Assembly (NCBI GenBank): GCA_947493265.1
Contig: CANLQL010000002.1
Span: 186,001-250,000 of the forward strand
Direction of reading: 5' to 3'
DNA from: an uncultured Litoreibacter sp.
GTDB lineage: Bacteria; Pseudomonadota; Alphaproteobacteria; Rhodobacterales; Rhodobacteraceae
DNA: 64,000 nt
Under the pieces are notes generated by a model. That model was not told the origin of the DNA. It saw nothing but the letters and a program-made list of their open reading frames with translations, and did not search any database. Shown here piece by piece: positions 63,843 to 64,000 of the stretch. The position numbers were made by a program, and so were the translations under genes. The number at the start of each line of letters is the position of its first letter. The stretch's first letter is position 1.

Positions 63843-64000
63843 ATGAAACTAACAACCTCTGCTTTGGCATTGACAGCCCTTTTGGGAACCACTGCTTACG
63901 CGGCTGCTGAGTGCGCTGATCCGATCAAAGTTGGTGTGCTGCACTCGCTGTCGGGCACGATGGCGATTTCCGAGACGACATTAAAAGACACCATGGAACT
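63843..64000 (+). CDS. urtA: Urea ABC transporter substrate-binding protein, 5' part
   Basis: Only the first 52 codons lie in the window. A signal peptide ([20 protein letters not shown]) is followed by [20 protein letters not shown], which I recognise as the start of the periplasmic urea-binding protein UrtA. GGGGA lies 12 nt upstream of the ATG. The rest, and probably urtBCDE, would lie beyond the right edge. Confidence 0.9.
   Translation, partial: MKLTTSALALTALLGTTAYAAAECADPIKVGVLHSLSGTMAISETTLKDTME

Noticed and set aside
1-64000. CRISPR arrays, prophage or insertion sequences
   Set aside because: No regularly spaced repeats, phage structural genes, transposase motifs or terminal repeat pairs were seen.

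Overview
The window looks like part of a chromosome from a marine Rhodobacterales (Roseobacter-clade) alphaproteobacterium. The evidence is the gene content: a TRAP substrate-binding protein, a fused carnitine dehydrogenase/thioesterase operon, DUF899, DUF2237, DUF2332 and DUF2339 proteins, a pcm-tolC-popZ-like block, a urea ABC transporter start, the Rhodobacterales-type MetRS and a repeated CTCCGGCGG terminator-like motif. Genus cannot be fixed from sequence alone. Genes are tightly packed, with many 4-nt start/stop overlaps and several convergent pairs whose stop codons overlap. No rRNA, CRISPR, prophage or intact insertion sequence was seen. The three tRNAs are Cys(GCA), Leu(UAA) and Ser(GCU).

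Layout. 1-9.9 kb: TRAP DctP, small membrane proteins, a LysR regulator, a cupin and DUF899 pair behind a duplicated operator, a large exported caspase-fold protein, a two-gene envelope unit and an alpha/beta hydrolase. 10-24.3 kb: tRNA-Cys, the pcm-like/tolC/popZ-like block, cobQ, rhomboid protease, EF-P, tRNA-Leu, metG, an MFS carrier, YceI and an aldo/keto reductase. 24.4-31.3 kb: a tightly overlapping carnitine operon (dehydrocarnitine cleavage enzyme, lipocalin, carnitine dehydrogenase-thioesterase, SDR), then a desaturase, an EamA exporter and scoAB, which could activate the acetoacetate made from carnitine. 31.4-39.9 kb: a deacetylase-fold enzyme with a coupled small protein, an M48 lipoprotein, a large single-pass protein with secretin-assembly-like ends, SIMPL protein, metY, and small stress or phosphatase genes.

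40-45.3 kb: a divergent sugar-acid cluster around a GTATAC palindrome, with two dehydrogenases on one side and lactonase-fold enzyme, OtnK and OtnC on the other. This is probably catabolism of a four-carbon sugar acid, with an unusual dehydrogenase set. 45.3-48.2 kb: four overlapping genes joining a flavoprotein, a membrane protein, a pteridine-reductase-like SDR and a FolB-like protein. 48.3-62.7 kb: amidinotransferase, DUF2339, PhyH, DUF2237/CDGSH, DUF2332-pth, rplY, MFS, lldD with a clear operator, trpA, PhzF and ychF. 62.8-64 kb: tRNA-Ser with terminator, an unusually long gene-free stretch of about 0.9 kb, and the start of urtA, cut by the window end.

The best candidates for undescribed biology are the pterin-like four-gene unit, the single-pass secretin-assembly-like protein, the lipocalin embedded in carnitine catabolism, the sugar-acid cluster, and the exported caspase-fold protein.
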